Source of the DNA: Clostridiales bacterium | GTDB lineage: Bacteria; Bacillota; Clostridia; Oscillospirales; CAG-272 | Length of the DNA: 64,000 bases | Direction: 5' to 3' | Assembly (NCBI GenBank): GCA_012727435.1 | Contig: JAAYHB010000021.1 | Location: 183,918 to 247,917, forward strand | Shown here: positions 24,652 to 33,237 of the stretch, one piece after another | Numbering within the stretch: the stretch's first letter is position 1 | Layout: each line of letters starts with the position of its first letter | Program-made: the position numbers and the translations under genes | The notes under the pieces: model-generated | What the model was told of the DNA's origin: nothing | Database searches by the model: none | Seen by the model: only the letters and a program-made list of their open reading frames with translations

Positions 24652-27600
24652 TTACTCGTAGAGTTGCTTGTACTTGAGAAGTCTGTTGTATCTTGCCTTT
24701 GCAGCCTCCTCGGCTTTGGCGAAGAGCTCCTTTGCCCTCTCGGGGAACTGCTGGGCAAGCCGCGCGTAGCGCACCTCTGAGGAAATGAAGTCGATATAGT
24801 TTCCGGTCGGCTCCTTGGAGTCGATGACGAATCTGTTTGCCCCCTCGGCGGCCGGATTGTAACGGAAGAGATGCCAGTAGCCGACCTCGACCGCACGCTT
24901 CATTGCGAGCTGGCTGTTCTGCATTCCGCCCTTGAGACCGTGCATCTCGCAGGGTGCGTAGCCGATAATCAGCGACGGTCCGGGATAGGCCTCGGCCTCG
25001 CGCAGCGCTTTGAGGGTCTGGTTCATATCGGCGCCCACCGCAATCTGCGCGACATAGACATAGCCGTAAGACAGCGCAATCTCGGCGAGGTTCTTCTTGT
25101 TAATCGGCTTGCCGGCCGCGGCGAACTGCGCCACCTGACCGATCTGGGAGGCCTTTGACGCCTGCCCGCCGGTGTTGGAGTAAACCTCGGTGTCAAATAC
25201 CATGATGTTCACGTCCTCGCCCGAGGCAAGCACATGGTCAAGCCCGCCGAAGCCGATATCGTAAGCCCAGCCGTCGCCGCCGAAGATCCAGACCGACTTC
25301 TTGGCCAGATAATCGGCGCCTTCGAGTATCTTCCGCTCGGTCTCGCAACAGTCGCAATCGGCCTTGCAGACATTTTTCCTGAGCATCCCGACCAGCGCCT
25401 TTGTGGCCTCGGCATTTGCGGCACCGTCGTTTACCGTTTCAAGATACCTGTCGACCACCGCCTTCGCCTCGGCGGCATCCTCAAGCTTTGCGTAGCTCTC
25501 TGAAAGCTTTTTGACAAGCGAAATCAGCCGTTCGCGGATAACCTTCTGGCCGAGCAGTATACCGAGCCCGAACTCGGCGTTGTCCTCGAAGAGCGAGTTT
25601 GCCCATGCCGGGCCGCGCCCGCTTTCTTTGTTTACGGTATACGGGAATCCGGGAGCCTGACCGCCCCATATTGAGGAGCAGCCGGTCGCGTTGGCAATAT
25701 ACATCCTCTCGCCGAAAAGTTGCGTGATAAGCCGTGCATATACGGTCTCGGCGCAGCCCGCGCAGGCGCCCGAGAACTCAAGCAGCGGCTGCTTGAACTG
25801 GCTGCCCTTGATTGTATTGTTGATAAGCTCGGGCTTTTCGGAGACATTCCGGACGGCATAATCGAACACCGCCTGCTGGTCGCGCTGACTGTCGATGTTT
25901 GTCATCTCGAGAGCGCGCTTTTCGGGCTTGGTCGGGCAGGCCTTGACGCAAAGCGTGCAGCCCATGCAGTCGAGCGGGCTGATAGCTATGGTAAACTTGT
26001 AATTGGTCTTGACAACCGGCCTTGCGGCAAACTTGGTCTGTGCCGGCGCCGCGGCAGCCTCGGCCTCGGTCATGGCAAAGGACCGGATTGCGGCGTGCGG
26101 GCAGACGAAAGCGCACTGATTGCACTGGATGCAGTTTTCGGGATGCCATACCGGGACATTCACGGCAACGCCGCGCTTGTCGTCGGCAGACGCGCCCAGC
26201 GGGAATGTGCCATCGGGGCGGTCCTTGAAGACCGATACCGGCAACAGGTCGCCGTCCATGCCATTGACAACCCGCGAAATCTTGTTGACGTATCCCGCAA
26301 GGTCGGCGCGCTCGCTTTCAAAGGGCGCCTTCGGGAGGTCGGGTGCGCAGTATTTCCACTCCTCAGGCACCTTGACCTTCACCACTGCGTCGCTTCCGGC
26401 GTCAATGGCGGCATAGTTGAGGTCGACTATTGCCTGGCCTTTGCTGATATAGGACTTGTACGCCGCCTTCTTCATGTACTCTCTGGCCTCGTCCTTCGGC
26501 AGAACCCCTGCCAGCGAGAAGAAGGCCGACTGCAACACTGTATTCTTGACCTTGACGTTGCCGATTTTGGTGGCGATACCGGTGGCGTCTATTATGTAGA
26601 AGTTGATGTTATTTTGTGCTATATATCTCTTGACCCTTGCCGGCAGCCTCTCGGAGAGCTCCTCCTCGCTCCACGGGCAGTCAAGCAGGAAGGTTCCCCC
26701 GGGCTTGAGGTCGGTGAGCATGCTCTCGTACTTGTCGAGGTAAGCGTGGTTGTGGCATGCGACAAAATCGGCTCTCTTTATAAAATAGGTGCTCTTTATC
26801 GGCTTGTCGCCGAAGCGCAGGTGCGAGATGGTAAAGCCGAGGGTCTTTTTGGAGTCGTACTGGAAGTATGCCTGTATGTACTTGTCGGTGTGGTCGCCGA
26901 TAATTTTTATCGAGTTCTTGTTAGCGCCGACAGTGCCGTCGCCGCCGAGCCCCCAGAACTTGCAGGCGATTGTGCCGCGCGGCGAGGTGTCGGGGCATTC
27001 GCGCTCGGGCAGCGAGAGCCCGGTCACATCGTCGACGATCCCGACAGTGAAATTGTTCCTCGGGTTCTCCAATGCGAGATTGTCGAATACCGCAAAAATC
27101 GAGGAGGGGGGCGTGTCCTTTGAGCTCAGCCCGTAGCGGCCGCCCACGACCTCAATTGTCCTGCCGGCCTTGTTGAGTGCGGCCACGACGTCAAGGTAAA
27201 GCGGCTCGCCTATAGAGCCGGGTTCCTTTGTGCGGTCGAGGACCGCAATCTTTTTGACTGTCTCGGGAATAGCGGCAACAAGCCTCTCGGCCGAGAAGGG
27301 CCTGTAGAGCCTGACCTTGACAAGCCCGACCCGCTCGCCGCGTGCGGTCATGTAGTCGACAACCTCCTCGGCGACGTCGCAGACCGAGCCCATGGCAATA
27401 ATCACCCGTTCGGCGTCGGGGGCACCGTAGTAGTTGAAGAGCTTGTAATCGGTACCGATGAGCTCGTTTATTTTGTTCATATAATCCTCGACAATATCGG
27501 GGAGCGCGTTGTAGTAGGGGTTGCAGGCCTCGCGGTGCTGGAAGAATATGTCCCCGTTTTCGGCCGAGCCGCGGAGCACCGGGCGTTCGGGGTTCAGCGC

Positions 27601-28245
27601 GCGGGCGCGGAACTCCTCTACCGCCTTCATGTCGACAAGCGCCCGAAGCTCGGGGAGATCCCAGACTTCAATTTTCTGTATCTCGTGCGAGGTGCGGAAG
27701 CCGTCAAAGAAGGAGATAAACGGAACTCTTCCCTTGATTGCAGACAGATGGGCGACCGCCCCGAGATCCATTACCTCCTGCGGGTTGGATTCGGCAATCA
27801 TTGCGCAGCCGGTCTGACGGCAGGCGTAGACGTCCGAATGGTCTCCGAAAATGCTCAGCGCATGTGTGGCCACAGTCCGAGCCGCCACATGAACCACCCC
27901 GGGGAGCAGCTCACCGGCGATTTTATAAAGATTGGGAATCATGAGCAGCAGCCCTTGGGATGCAGTGTATGTAGTGGTCAGCGCGCCGGCGGCCAGCGAG
28001 CCGTGCACCGCACCGGCAGCTCCGGCCTCTGACTGCATCTCGACCACCTTCACTCTGTCTCCGAAAATATTTACAGCCGGGTCGCCGGCATAATTCTTCC
28101 CGATCGCAGACCAGGAATCCACCAGCTCGGCCATCGGAGACGACGGGGTTATGGGGTAGATGGCAGCCACTTCGGTGAACGCATATGACACGTGCGCCGC
28201 AGCGGTATTGCCGTCCATTGATAGTTTCTTGCGTTTGATTGCCAT
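24652..28245 (-). CDS. nifJ: Pyruvate:ferredoxin (flavodoxin) oxidoreductase, one-chain form
   Basis: 1197-aa homodimeric-type enzyme that turns pyruvate and CoA into acetyl-CoA, CO2 and reduced ferredoxin, the central step of clostridial fermentation. The domains are all present: pyruvate-binding domain (YPITPSSPMAELVDSW near residue 30), transketolase-like and gamma domains, a ferredoxin domain with CIQCNQCAFVCP and CMGCTLCVKACP, a proximal-cluster cysteine pair in CAGCAE, and the TPP site GDGWAYDIGFGGLDH with VFDTEVYSNTGGQ. Length equals the family norm. ATG 28245 follows GGGAGGA. It is transcribed alone from its own promoter. Confidence 0.97.
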   Translation of the reverse strand: MAIKRKKLSMDGNTAAAHVSYAFTEVAAIYPITPSSPMAELVDSWSAIGKNYAGDPAVNIFGDRVKVVEMQSEAGAAGAVHGSLAAGALTTTYTASQGLLLMIPNLYKIAGELLPGVVHVAARTVATHALSIFGDHSDVYACRQTGCAMIAESNPQEVMDLGAVAHLSAIKGRVPFISFFDGFRTSHEIQKIEVWDLPELRALVDMKAVEEFRARALNPERPVLRGSAENGDIFFQHREACNPYYNALPDIVEDYMNKINELIGTDYKLFNYYGAPDAERVIIAMGSVCDVAEEVVDYMTARGERVGLVKVRLYRPFSAERLVAAIPETVKKIAVLDRTKEPGSIGEPLYLDVVAALNKAGRTIEVVGGRYGLSSKDTPPSSIFAVFDNLALENPRNNFTVGIVDDVTGLSLPERECPDTSPRGTIACKFWGLGGDGTVGANKNSIKIIGDHTDKYIQAYFQYDSKKTLGFTISHLRFGDKPIKSTYFIKRADFVACHNHAYLDKYESMLTDLKPGGTFLLDCPWSEEELSERLPARVKRYIAQNNINFYIIDATGIATKIGNVKVKNTVLQSAFFSLAGVLPKDEAREYMKKAAYKSYISKGQAIVDLNYAAIDAGSDAVVKVKVPEEWKYCAPDLPKAPFESERADLAGYVNKISRVVNGMDGDLLPVSVFKDRPDGTFPLGASADDKRGVAVNVPVWHPENCIQCNQCAFVCPHAAIRSFAMTEAEAAAAPAQTKFAARPVVKTNYKFTIAISPLDCMGCTLCVKACPTKPEKRALEMTNIDSQRDQQAVFDYAVRNVSEKPELINNTIKGSQFKQPLLEFSGACAGCAETVYARLITQLFGERMYIANATGCSSIWGGQAPGFPYTVNKESGRGPAWANSLFEDNAEFGLGILLGQKVIRERLISLVKKLSESYAKLEDAAEAKAVVDRYLETVNDGAANAEATKALVGMLRKNVCKADCDCCETERKILEGADYLAKKSVWIFGGDGWAYDIGFGGLDHVLASGEDVNIMVFDTEVYSNTGGQASKASQIGQVAQFAAAGKPINKKNLAEIALSYGYVYVAQIAVGADMNQTLKALREAEAYPGPSLIIGYAPCEMHGLKGGMQNSQLAMKRAVEVGYWHLFRYNPAAEGANRFVIDSKEPTGNYIDFISSEVRYARLAQQFPERAKELFAKAEEAAKARYNRLLKYKQLYE

Positions 28246-28332
28246 TTGGAATCCTCCCTGAATATATACGTAAATTTTTGCACACGTTATCGCGGCGGCG
28301 CGTCTGAAACCGTCACGCCGCCTTCACTGTTA

Positions 28333-28361
28333 ATAATACCACAATCGGCCCGAAAAGTAAA
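28333..28361 (-). promoter_or_regulatory. Promoter of PFOR
   Basis: Minus strand: TTTACT (28356-28361), 17-nt spacer, TATTAT (28333-28338); leader of about 80 nt. I saw no clear Rex-type operator. Confidence 0.65.
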
Positions 28362-28451
28362 TAGCAGAGGCGAAAAAAGCGGTTTACATTTTCCGGCGGG
28401 GCGGGTTTTTTGTGTTATTTCGCCCCGGAGAATACGGGCAAGCTTAGGCTT

Positions 28452-28901
28452 TTAGTTGTTTTTCAGCCTGTCAAGTACTTTCTGGAGAATGATTTCTGCC
28501 GAGAGCGAGTCGATTACTCTTTTGCGCTTTTTCCCGCGGGTATCAGTCTCGTCAAGGTAGCGCGAAGCGCCGAGAGTTGTCAGCCGCTCGTCGACCAAAA
28601 CCACCGGAATGTCCAGCCGCTCGCGCAACAGCGCGGCAAGCTCGCGACACCTCATGGCGCGCGGGCCTTCGCTGCCGTTCATGTTTTTAGGCAGGCCGAC
28701 CACCACCGCCGACACGCCGCGCGACATGGCCTCGGCGGCAATCGCGTCGGCGGTCTTTTCAATCCCGCCCGGCGAAATGCAACCCACGCCCGAGGCCAAC
28801 AGCCGCCCGGGGTCGGATACCGCAATTCCGGTGCGCGTGTCGCCAAAGTCGACCGCCATGATTCTCCCTGTGGTTTTTTTAATTTCCTCTATACTCTCCA
28901 T
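28452..28901 (-). CDS. ruvX: Putative Holliday junction resolvase RuvX/YqgF
   Basis: 149 aa, RNase H-like nuclease implicated in recombination or 16S rRNA end processing. IMAVDFGDTRTGIAVSD carries the first catalytic aspartate, VVVGLPKNMNGSEG and VVLVDERLTT carry the next motifs, and the RGKKRKRVIDSLSAEIIL segment holds the last aspartate. The gene starts at ATG 28901 (AAGGA 5 nt upstream), 11 nt after the hydrolase reading frame ends; the upstream in-frame start at 28952 lies inside that gene. Confidence 0.9.
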   Translation of the reverse strand: MESIEEIKKTTGRIMAVDFGDTRTGIAVSDPGRLLASGVGCISPGGIEKTADAIAAEAMSRGVSAVVVGLPKNMNGSEGPRAMRCRELAALLRERLDIPVVLVDERLTTLGASRYLDETDTRGKKRKRVIDSLSAEIILQKVLDRLKNN

Positions 28902-28912
28902 ACCATTCCTTA

Positions 28913-29864
28913 TTAACCGGGTTGAACTGCCCCGGCCCTGTTGTTCAGCCACTCAAGAACGTCGGAATAAACCTTTTCCCTGCCGATTTCGTTGAGCACC
29001 TCATGCCTCATCCCGGGATAGAGCGAGAGGGTCAGATCGTGATGTCCGGCCGAAAACAACCGGTGATAAACCTCCTGTGGCCCCCGGCCGTATCCCCCTA
29101 CCGGGTCCTCGGTACCGCTTATTATCAAAATCGGGGTGGTCTTGGGAACGGTCTGCGCCCACTTCGGCTCCGACACCCGTCCGAGCATGTCAAAGAGGGT
29201 ATAAAACCCGTCGACCGTAAAGATATAAGACGAGCAGTATTTGTCGTTTGAATATTTTTCGACAACCTCACTGTCGCGCGTGAGCCAGGCAAATTTCGGG
29301 GCGTCTTTTCCTATCCTTTTTTAAATATGAGCCGAAAGCAAGGCTGTTTATCAGTTTTGACCTTGCCCTGCTGCCCCGGAACAGCCCTGTTGCCCGGCAG
29401 AGCAGCTTGCCGAGCCCGGTCGGCTGGTCGCATCTGCCGGTTCCCGACAATATTGCGCCGGCAAGCTCGCTGCCGTATCCTGAAAGATACAGGCGAGCGA
29501 CAAAAGAACCCATGCTGTGCCCGAGCAGAAAAACCGGGAGGCCGGGGTATTTTTCTTTTATTATTGTCGTCACTGTGTGCAGGTCCTCGACCAGGATATT
29601 GCCCCCGCCGCGCCGGGGAATATGACCGAGGTCGGTGTCGGAGAGTGCCGTGTGCCCGTGGCCTATATGGTCATGTCCGCAGACAACATAGCCGCGTGAA
29701 CACAAAAATTCTGCAAAATCCGAGTATCGCCCTATATATTCGTTCATCCCGTGGCAAAGCTGCACCACGCCAGAAGGCTGGTTTTCGGGCGCCCAGATAA
29801 AGCCGGCCACCCGGCTTTTGCCGTCTGATGAGCGAAACGAAAACTCAGAAAAACGAGTTGGCAT
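28913..29864 (-). pseudogene. Lysophospholipase-like alpha/beta hydrolase, single-base frameshift
   Basis: Two reading frames together give one complete monoacylglycerol-lipase/lysophospholipase-like protein of about 316 aa. The first frame (29864-29268) has the oxyanion region VVQLCHGMNEYIGRYSDFAEFL and nucleophile GHSMGSF. The continuation in the other frame reads KFAWLTRDSEVVEKYS, then LIISGTEDPVGG (acid) and MRHEVLNE (His). The frame changes at or just after an A6 run (29317-29322 as T6 on the plus strand). With five A bases it would read FGSYLKRIGKDAPKFAWL without a break. It may be a real inactivation, a polymorphism or a sequencing error. ATG 29864 follows AAAGGAG; it is the first gene of the ruvX transcript. 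Confidence 0.8.
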
Positions 29865-29898
29865 TCCCGGCTCCTTTCCCTTGATATAATCCGGCTTC

Positions 29899-29927
29899 AG
29901 TATATCACAGCTAAGTTTAAATGTAAA
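29899..29927 (-). promoter_or_regulatory. Promoter of the hydrolase-ruvX unit
   Basis: Minus strand: TTTACA (29922-29927), 17-nt spacer, TATACT (29899-29904). In 29930-30120, upstream of the divergent LTD gene, I find no sure promoter. Confidence 0.7.
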
Positions 29928-30132
29928 GCCGGCTCGTTAAAATCTGGTTTTATGCGCGAACGTATCTTATACATAAATTTAACGCATAATGTATTTGTCC
30001 GAATCTGCGGAAAACCGATTAGGCCGGAGCGCGGCCCGACGGCCGCCGCCCGGCCCGGAAAACAACGACACCCGGTTATTATTATTTACAGATATGCGGC
30101 AATATCTGCCGCGGCATTTTTGGGAGGATCCG

Positions 30133-31560
30133 ATGAAAAAGGCAATTTCAATAATCATATTAATATTTTTGCTCGCCCCGTGCCGTCTTTTTGCGGCAGG
30201 AGCCTGTTGTGATAACGCGATTTATGCGCAGACCGCCCCGGCGAACCGGCCAGACTGGGTTATCACCGAAATCTGCCCCGACCAGGCCGGCGACGGGACC
30301 GGGGGCTGGAGCGACGGGAAGGACTGCATGGAGTTCATTGAAATATACAACAACTCGGGCACACAGCTCAACCTGTACGATTACTGTCTGACATACAACG
30401 GTTGTGCAAGAAATGACGAGCGCTTTGAAACTCAAATTATAGAAATCACCCCCCTGAAGGCCGGCGACTATCTCGACGGCTCAACTCTCTCGTGGGAGGA
30501 CACCAGCACCTATGCCCCCTGTGACCTGTCAAACAAACCAACAAACCCCGAGACCTGCCTTGTGGAGCCCGGAGAAGTGGTGGTTATCTGGGTAATCTAC
30601 AATGAGGCCTATTACAACCTCTGGAACGAGGGAAAGGGGATGTCCATGGAAAACTTCCGCTCCTTCTGGGGAATTCCCGAGGGCGTGAAGGTCATAGCTT
30701 TTGACGGCGCCGCCAACACCACCTACGGCGGGCATGACAAGAACTTCAATCTGAAGAACAGCGCGGTCGGGACATACGGCATCGCGCTCTACTCCGAGGC
30801 TTTAAACTCGGCCGCCAACACAGAACCCGGCAGCGAAAACAATTATCCGGTTGTCTATAGCGAAAGTATAGAGCTTGCAGCCTGGGCGACTGTTGACTTC
30901 ACCTCCCAGCTTACGGCCGGATCGATAGCAAACTATTCATATCACTTTACGGTCGACAACCAGGGCTACGGTGCTGCCGAATGGGACCTGACCCCGGATT
31001 CAAGGAGAATGCAGCTGTTGCTCCCCTACACCGACGCAAAATCCGACGCAACGGTCGGAAAACTGCTGCCGCTGCAAAAGCTTATGCTCGGTGTTCCCAT
31101 GGAGGCCGGAGAGAGCTGCACCTTTACCGATGATATTTACGTCCCCAACGCCGGGCTTGGCGAGTTTCAGGGCTTTGTGGTTGACGGGGTTCTCTATCAC
31201 ACCGGCACCACATTTACCGCCGAGACGGCGGGAACCTATCAACTTTTGTACAAATTTGCAAACGACGATATAACAGTGACCGACATTGTCACCGCCGCCC
31301 CCGACAGCACCACAACCGGGGACACCGGCACAACCGCCGATAATAATACCGGCACATCAACCGGTACCGGCACCGGGACCGGAACCACCACACCCGGCGG
31401 CACCACAACCCCCGGCGGAACAACCGCCGCCCCGGACAAAGACAGCGGCTGCAGGTCGGCGCGCGGCTGCAGGTCGGCGGCCGGACCCGGTATAATTGCC
31501 ACACTCGGTATTGCCGCATATTTGGTCCGAAGGAAAAAAGACCCTAAAAAACGGCATTGA
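30133..31560 (+). CDS. Lamin-tail-domain (LTD) surface protein 1
   Basis: 475 aa, secreted, signal peptide ending near residue 21. The N-terminal part reads like an LTD beta-sandwich: DWVITEICPDQ, MEFIEIYNNSG and LYDYCLTYNG. A second folded region follows to about residue 385, then a Thr/Gly-rich linker of ~55 residues. The tail is sorting-signal-like: GCRSARGCRSAAGPG, a hydrophobic helix (IIATLGIAAYLV) and RRKKDPKKRH. ATG 30133 has GGGAGG upstream. The function of LTD proteins in bacteria is poorly known; many are attached to extracellular enzymes, but no catalytic domain is seen here. It is a tandem paralogue of the next gene. Confidence 0.72.
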   Translation: MKKAISIIILIFLLAPCRLFAAGACCDNAIYAQTAPANRPDWVITEICPDQAGDGTGGWSDGKDCMEFIEIYNNSGTQLNLYDYCLTYNGCARNDERFETQIIEITPLKAGDYLDGSTLSWEDTSTYAPCDLSNKPTNPETCLVEPGEVVVIWVIYNEAYYNLWNEGKGMSMENFRSFWGIPEGVKVIAFDGAANTTYGGHDKNFNLKNSAVGTYGIALYSEALNSAANTEPGSENNYPVVYSESIELAAWATVDFTSQLTAGSIANYSYHFTVDNQGYGAAEWDLTPDSRRMQLLLPYTDAKSDATVGKLLPLQKLMLGVPMEAGESCTFTDDIYVPNAGLGEFQGFVVDGVLYHTGTTFTAETAGTYQLLYKFANDDITVTDIVTAAPDSTTTGDTGTTADNNTGTSTGTGTGTGTTTPGGTTTPGGTTAAPDKDSGCRSARGCRSAAGPGIIATLGIAAYLVRRKKDPKKRH

Positions 31561-31579
31561 AAACAAACCCGGGGAGCAT

Positions 31580-31610
31580 GACGGCATCGCAGAATTTCTG
31601 CGATGCCGTC
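31580..31610. other. Strong inverted repeat behind LTD1
   Basis: GACGGCATCGCAGAA with TTCTGCGATGCCGTC, 15-bp arms around one base. There is no T run in either direction, so it may be a weak terminator or an mRNA-stabilising hairpin. Confidence 0.55.
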
Positions 31611-31660
31611 ATATCTCTGATATTAGGGTTTTGGCGATTTGCACAAAATTGATAAAACAG

Positions 31661-31689
31661 TTGACAAAATTTATTCGATACATTATAAT
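31661..31689 (+). promoter_or_regulatory. Consensus promoter of LTD2
   Basis: Perfect TTGACA (31661-31666), 17-nt spacer, TATAAT (31684-31689), suggesting strong expression of the second LTD protein. Confidence 0.88.
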
Positions 31690-31729
31690 TGAGATACCAA
31701 AAATAAACTTGGAAGGGGATGGCTTTACA

Positions 31730-33076
31730 ATGAGAAAATTCTGTTCTGTTTTCCTCATAGCGTGTTTGCTTGCATCGCTTTGGACAACAACAACCTCAGC
31801 CACAACGGTCACGATCACCTCATCTACGACGAGGGGACCCGACTGGGTTATCACCGAAATCTGCCCCGACCAGGCCGGCGACGGGACCGGAGGCTGGAGC
31901 GATGGAAAGGACTGCATGGAGTTTATTGAGATTTACAATAACTCCGGCACAACCTTAAACCTCTACGACTATTGCCTTACCTACAACGGCAACGCCAGAA
32001 CCAGTGAGAAGTTTGAAACACAGATAGTCGAGATAACCCCCTTTAAGCCGGGAGACTATCTGGACGGCACAACCATGCCCTGGAGCGGTCAGTCCATTGA
32101 GTGCGGTGACCTTTCCAACAAGCCGGTCAACCCCGAGACCTGCTTGGTCGCACCCGGTGAGATTGTTGTTCTCTGGGTCATGTACCACGAGGCTTATTAT
32201 GCCCTCTGGAATGACGGAAAAGGCATGTCCATCGACGATTTCCGCAACTTCTGGAATATACCCGAAGGTGTTAAGGTAATCGCAGTCGACGGCAACTCGA
32301 ACACCAACTATGGCGGTCACGACAAGAACTTTAACGTAAAGAACAGCGCCACCGGTACATACGGCATCGCCCTTTATTCGGAAGCGCTCAACACTGCCGC
32401 CAACACCGCCACCGGCGGTGACGCCAACTACCCGGTGGTCTATACCGAGAGCCCCGAGCTCATCTGCTGGGCAACCGTGTGCTTTACCACGCAGCTCTTG
32501 GCCGGCAGTATAGCAAACTACAGCTACAACTTTACGGTTGATACCCAAGGATACGGCGCTGAGGAATTCGGCTATGTTCATGATTTGAGAAGAATGGCTC
32601 TGATTTATCCTTATTCCGATGCAAAGAATGAAGCCACAGTCGGCAGGCTGTTGCCGATACAGAAGCTGACCCTCGGTGTACCCTTGGAGGCCGGCGAGAC
32701 CTGCGAGCTTACTGATGATATTTATATTCCGGAAATCGGAAAGACTTTTCTGGGGTTTGAAATCGACGGGACGCTTTATGAGTTAGGCTCCACCTTTACC
32801 GCTCCGGCCGCCGGTGTGTATACGCTGCAGTTCAAGTATGGCGATGCAGACGAAACCACCACAACCACCGAGCCTCCCAAGGATACCACCACCGCGCCAA
32901 AAGAAACCACAACCGAAGCCCCCGAAGACACCTCTGCTCCCTCTGAAGAAGATACCACCACTGCGCCTCCTGCCGAAGAACCCAAAAAGGAGGGCTGCAA
33001 GTCTGCCATGGGACTTGGGTTTGTCGCCTTGCTTGTTCCGGCAGCACTTGTAATAGCCAAAAAGAAACGATTGTAA
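31730..33076 (+). CDS. Lamin-tail-domain (LTD) surface protein 2
   Basis: 448-aa paralogue of the preceding gene, collinear over the whole folded part. It has a signal peptide (residues 1-24), the same LTD core (DWVITEICPDQ, MEFIEIYNNSG), a Thr/Glu/Pro-rich spacer of about 60 residues and the tail KKEGCKSAMGLG, a hydrophobic helix and final KKKRL. A cysteine two residues before a small-residue stretch, a membrane helix and a basic end are shared by both paralogues. ATG 31730 lies 10 nt after GGAAGGGGAT. It has its own consensus promoter and a very strong terminator, so it is expressed independently of LTD1. Confidence 0.74.
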   Translation: MRKFCSVFLIACLLASLWTTTTSATTVTITSSTTRGPDWVITEICPDQAGDGTGGWSDGKDCMEFIEIYNNSGTTLNLYDYCLTYNGNARTSEKFETQIVEITPFKPGDYLDGTTMPWSGQSIECGDLSNKPVNPETCLVAPGEIVVLWVMYHEAYYALWNDGKGMSIDDFRNFWNIPEGVKVIAVDGNSNTNYGGHDKNFNVKNSATGTYGIALYSEALNTAANTATGGDANYPVVYTESPELICWATVCFTTQLLAGSIANYSYNFTVDTQGYGAEEFGYVHDLRRMALIYPYSDAKNEATVGRLLPIQKLTLGVPLEAGETCELTDDIYIPEIGKTFLGFEIDGTLYELGSTFTAPAAGVYTLQFKYGDADETTTTTEPPKDTTTAPKETTTEAPEDTSAPSEEDTTTAPPAEEPKKEGCKSAMGLGFVALLVPAALVIAKKKRL

Positions 33077-33100
33077 CTCATACCTGTCTTAATAACAGCA

Positions 33101-33138
33101 GCGTCACCGCACAAGGCTTGTGCGGTGACGCGATTTTT
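33101..33138 (+). terminator. Strong terminator of LTD2
   Basis: GCGTCACCGCACAAG and CTTGTGCGGTGACGC (15-bp arms), then GATTTTTG. Confidence 0.88.
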
Positions 33139-33142
33139 GTCG

Positions 33143-33232
33143 GAGCATGAGGTAAAGCCCCGCTTGCTAAAATTTAGGGTCTTTCGATTCTTTTATTAAG
33201 AAGGGTCTTAAGCGGGGGTCGGGGGCGGGATC
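33143..33232 (+). repeat. Dispersed intergenic repeat, copy C
   Basis: AAAGCCCCGCTTGCTAAAAT, TTAGGGTCTTTCGATTCTTT, then CTTAAGCGGGGGTCGGGGGC. It aligns with copy B (17626-17722). It lies between the convergent LTD2 and mrdA genes. Confidence 0.7.
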
Positions 33233-33237
33233 ACGTA

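Noticed and set aside
25720..27123. 467-codon plus-strand ORF opposite PFOR
   Set aside because: It is an antisense shadow of a highly conserved gene; its composition mirrors the codon bias of PFOR.
29305..29325. Programmed -1 frameshift at the A AAA AAG heptamer of the hydrolase gene
   Set aside because: A -1 slip leads straight to a TAG stop codon, and the downstream frame needs the opposite (+1) shift, so the classical dnaX-like mechanism does not fit.
31580..31610. Hairpin behind LTD1 as a rho-independent terminator
   Set aside because: The stem is strong but neither side has a T run; it is listed as an inverted repeat only.
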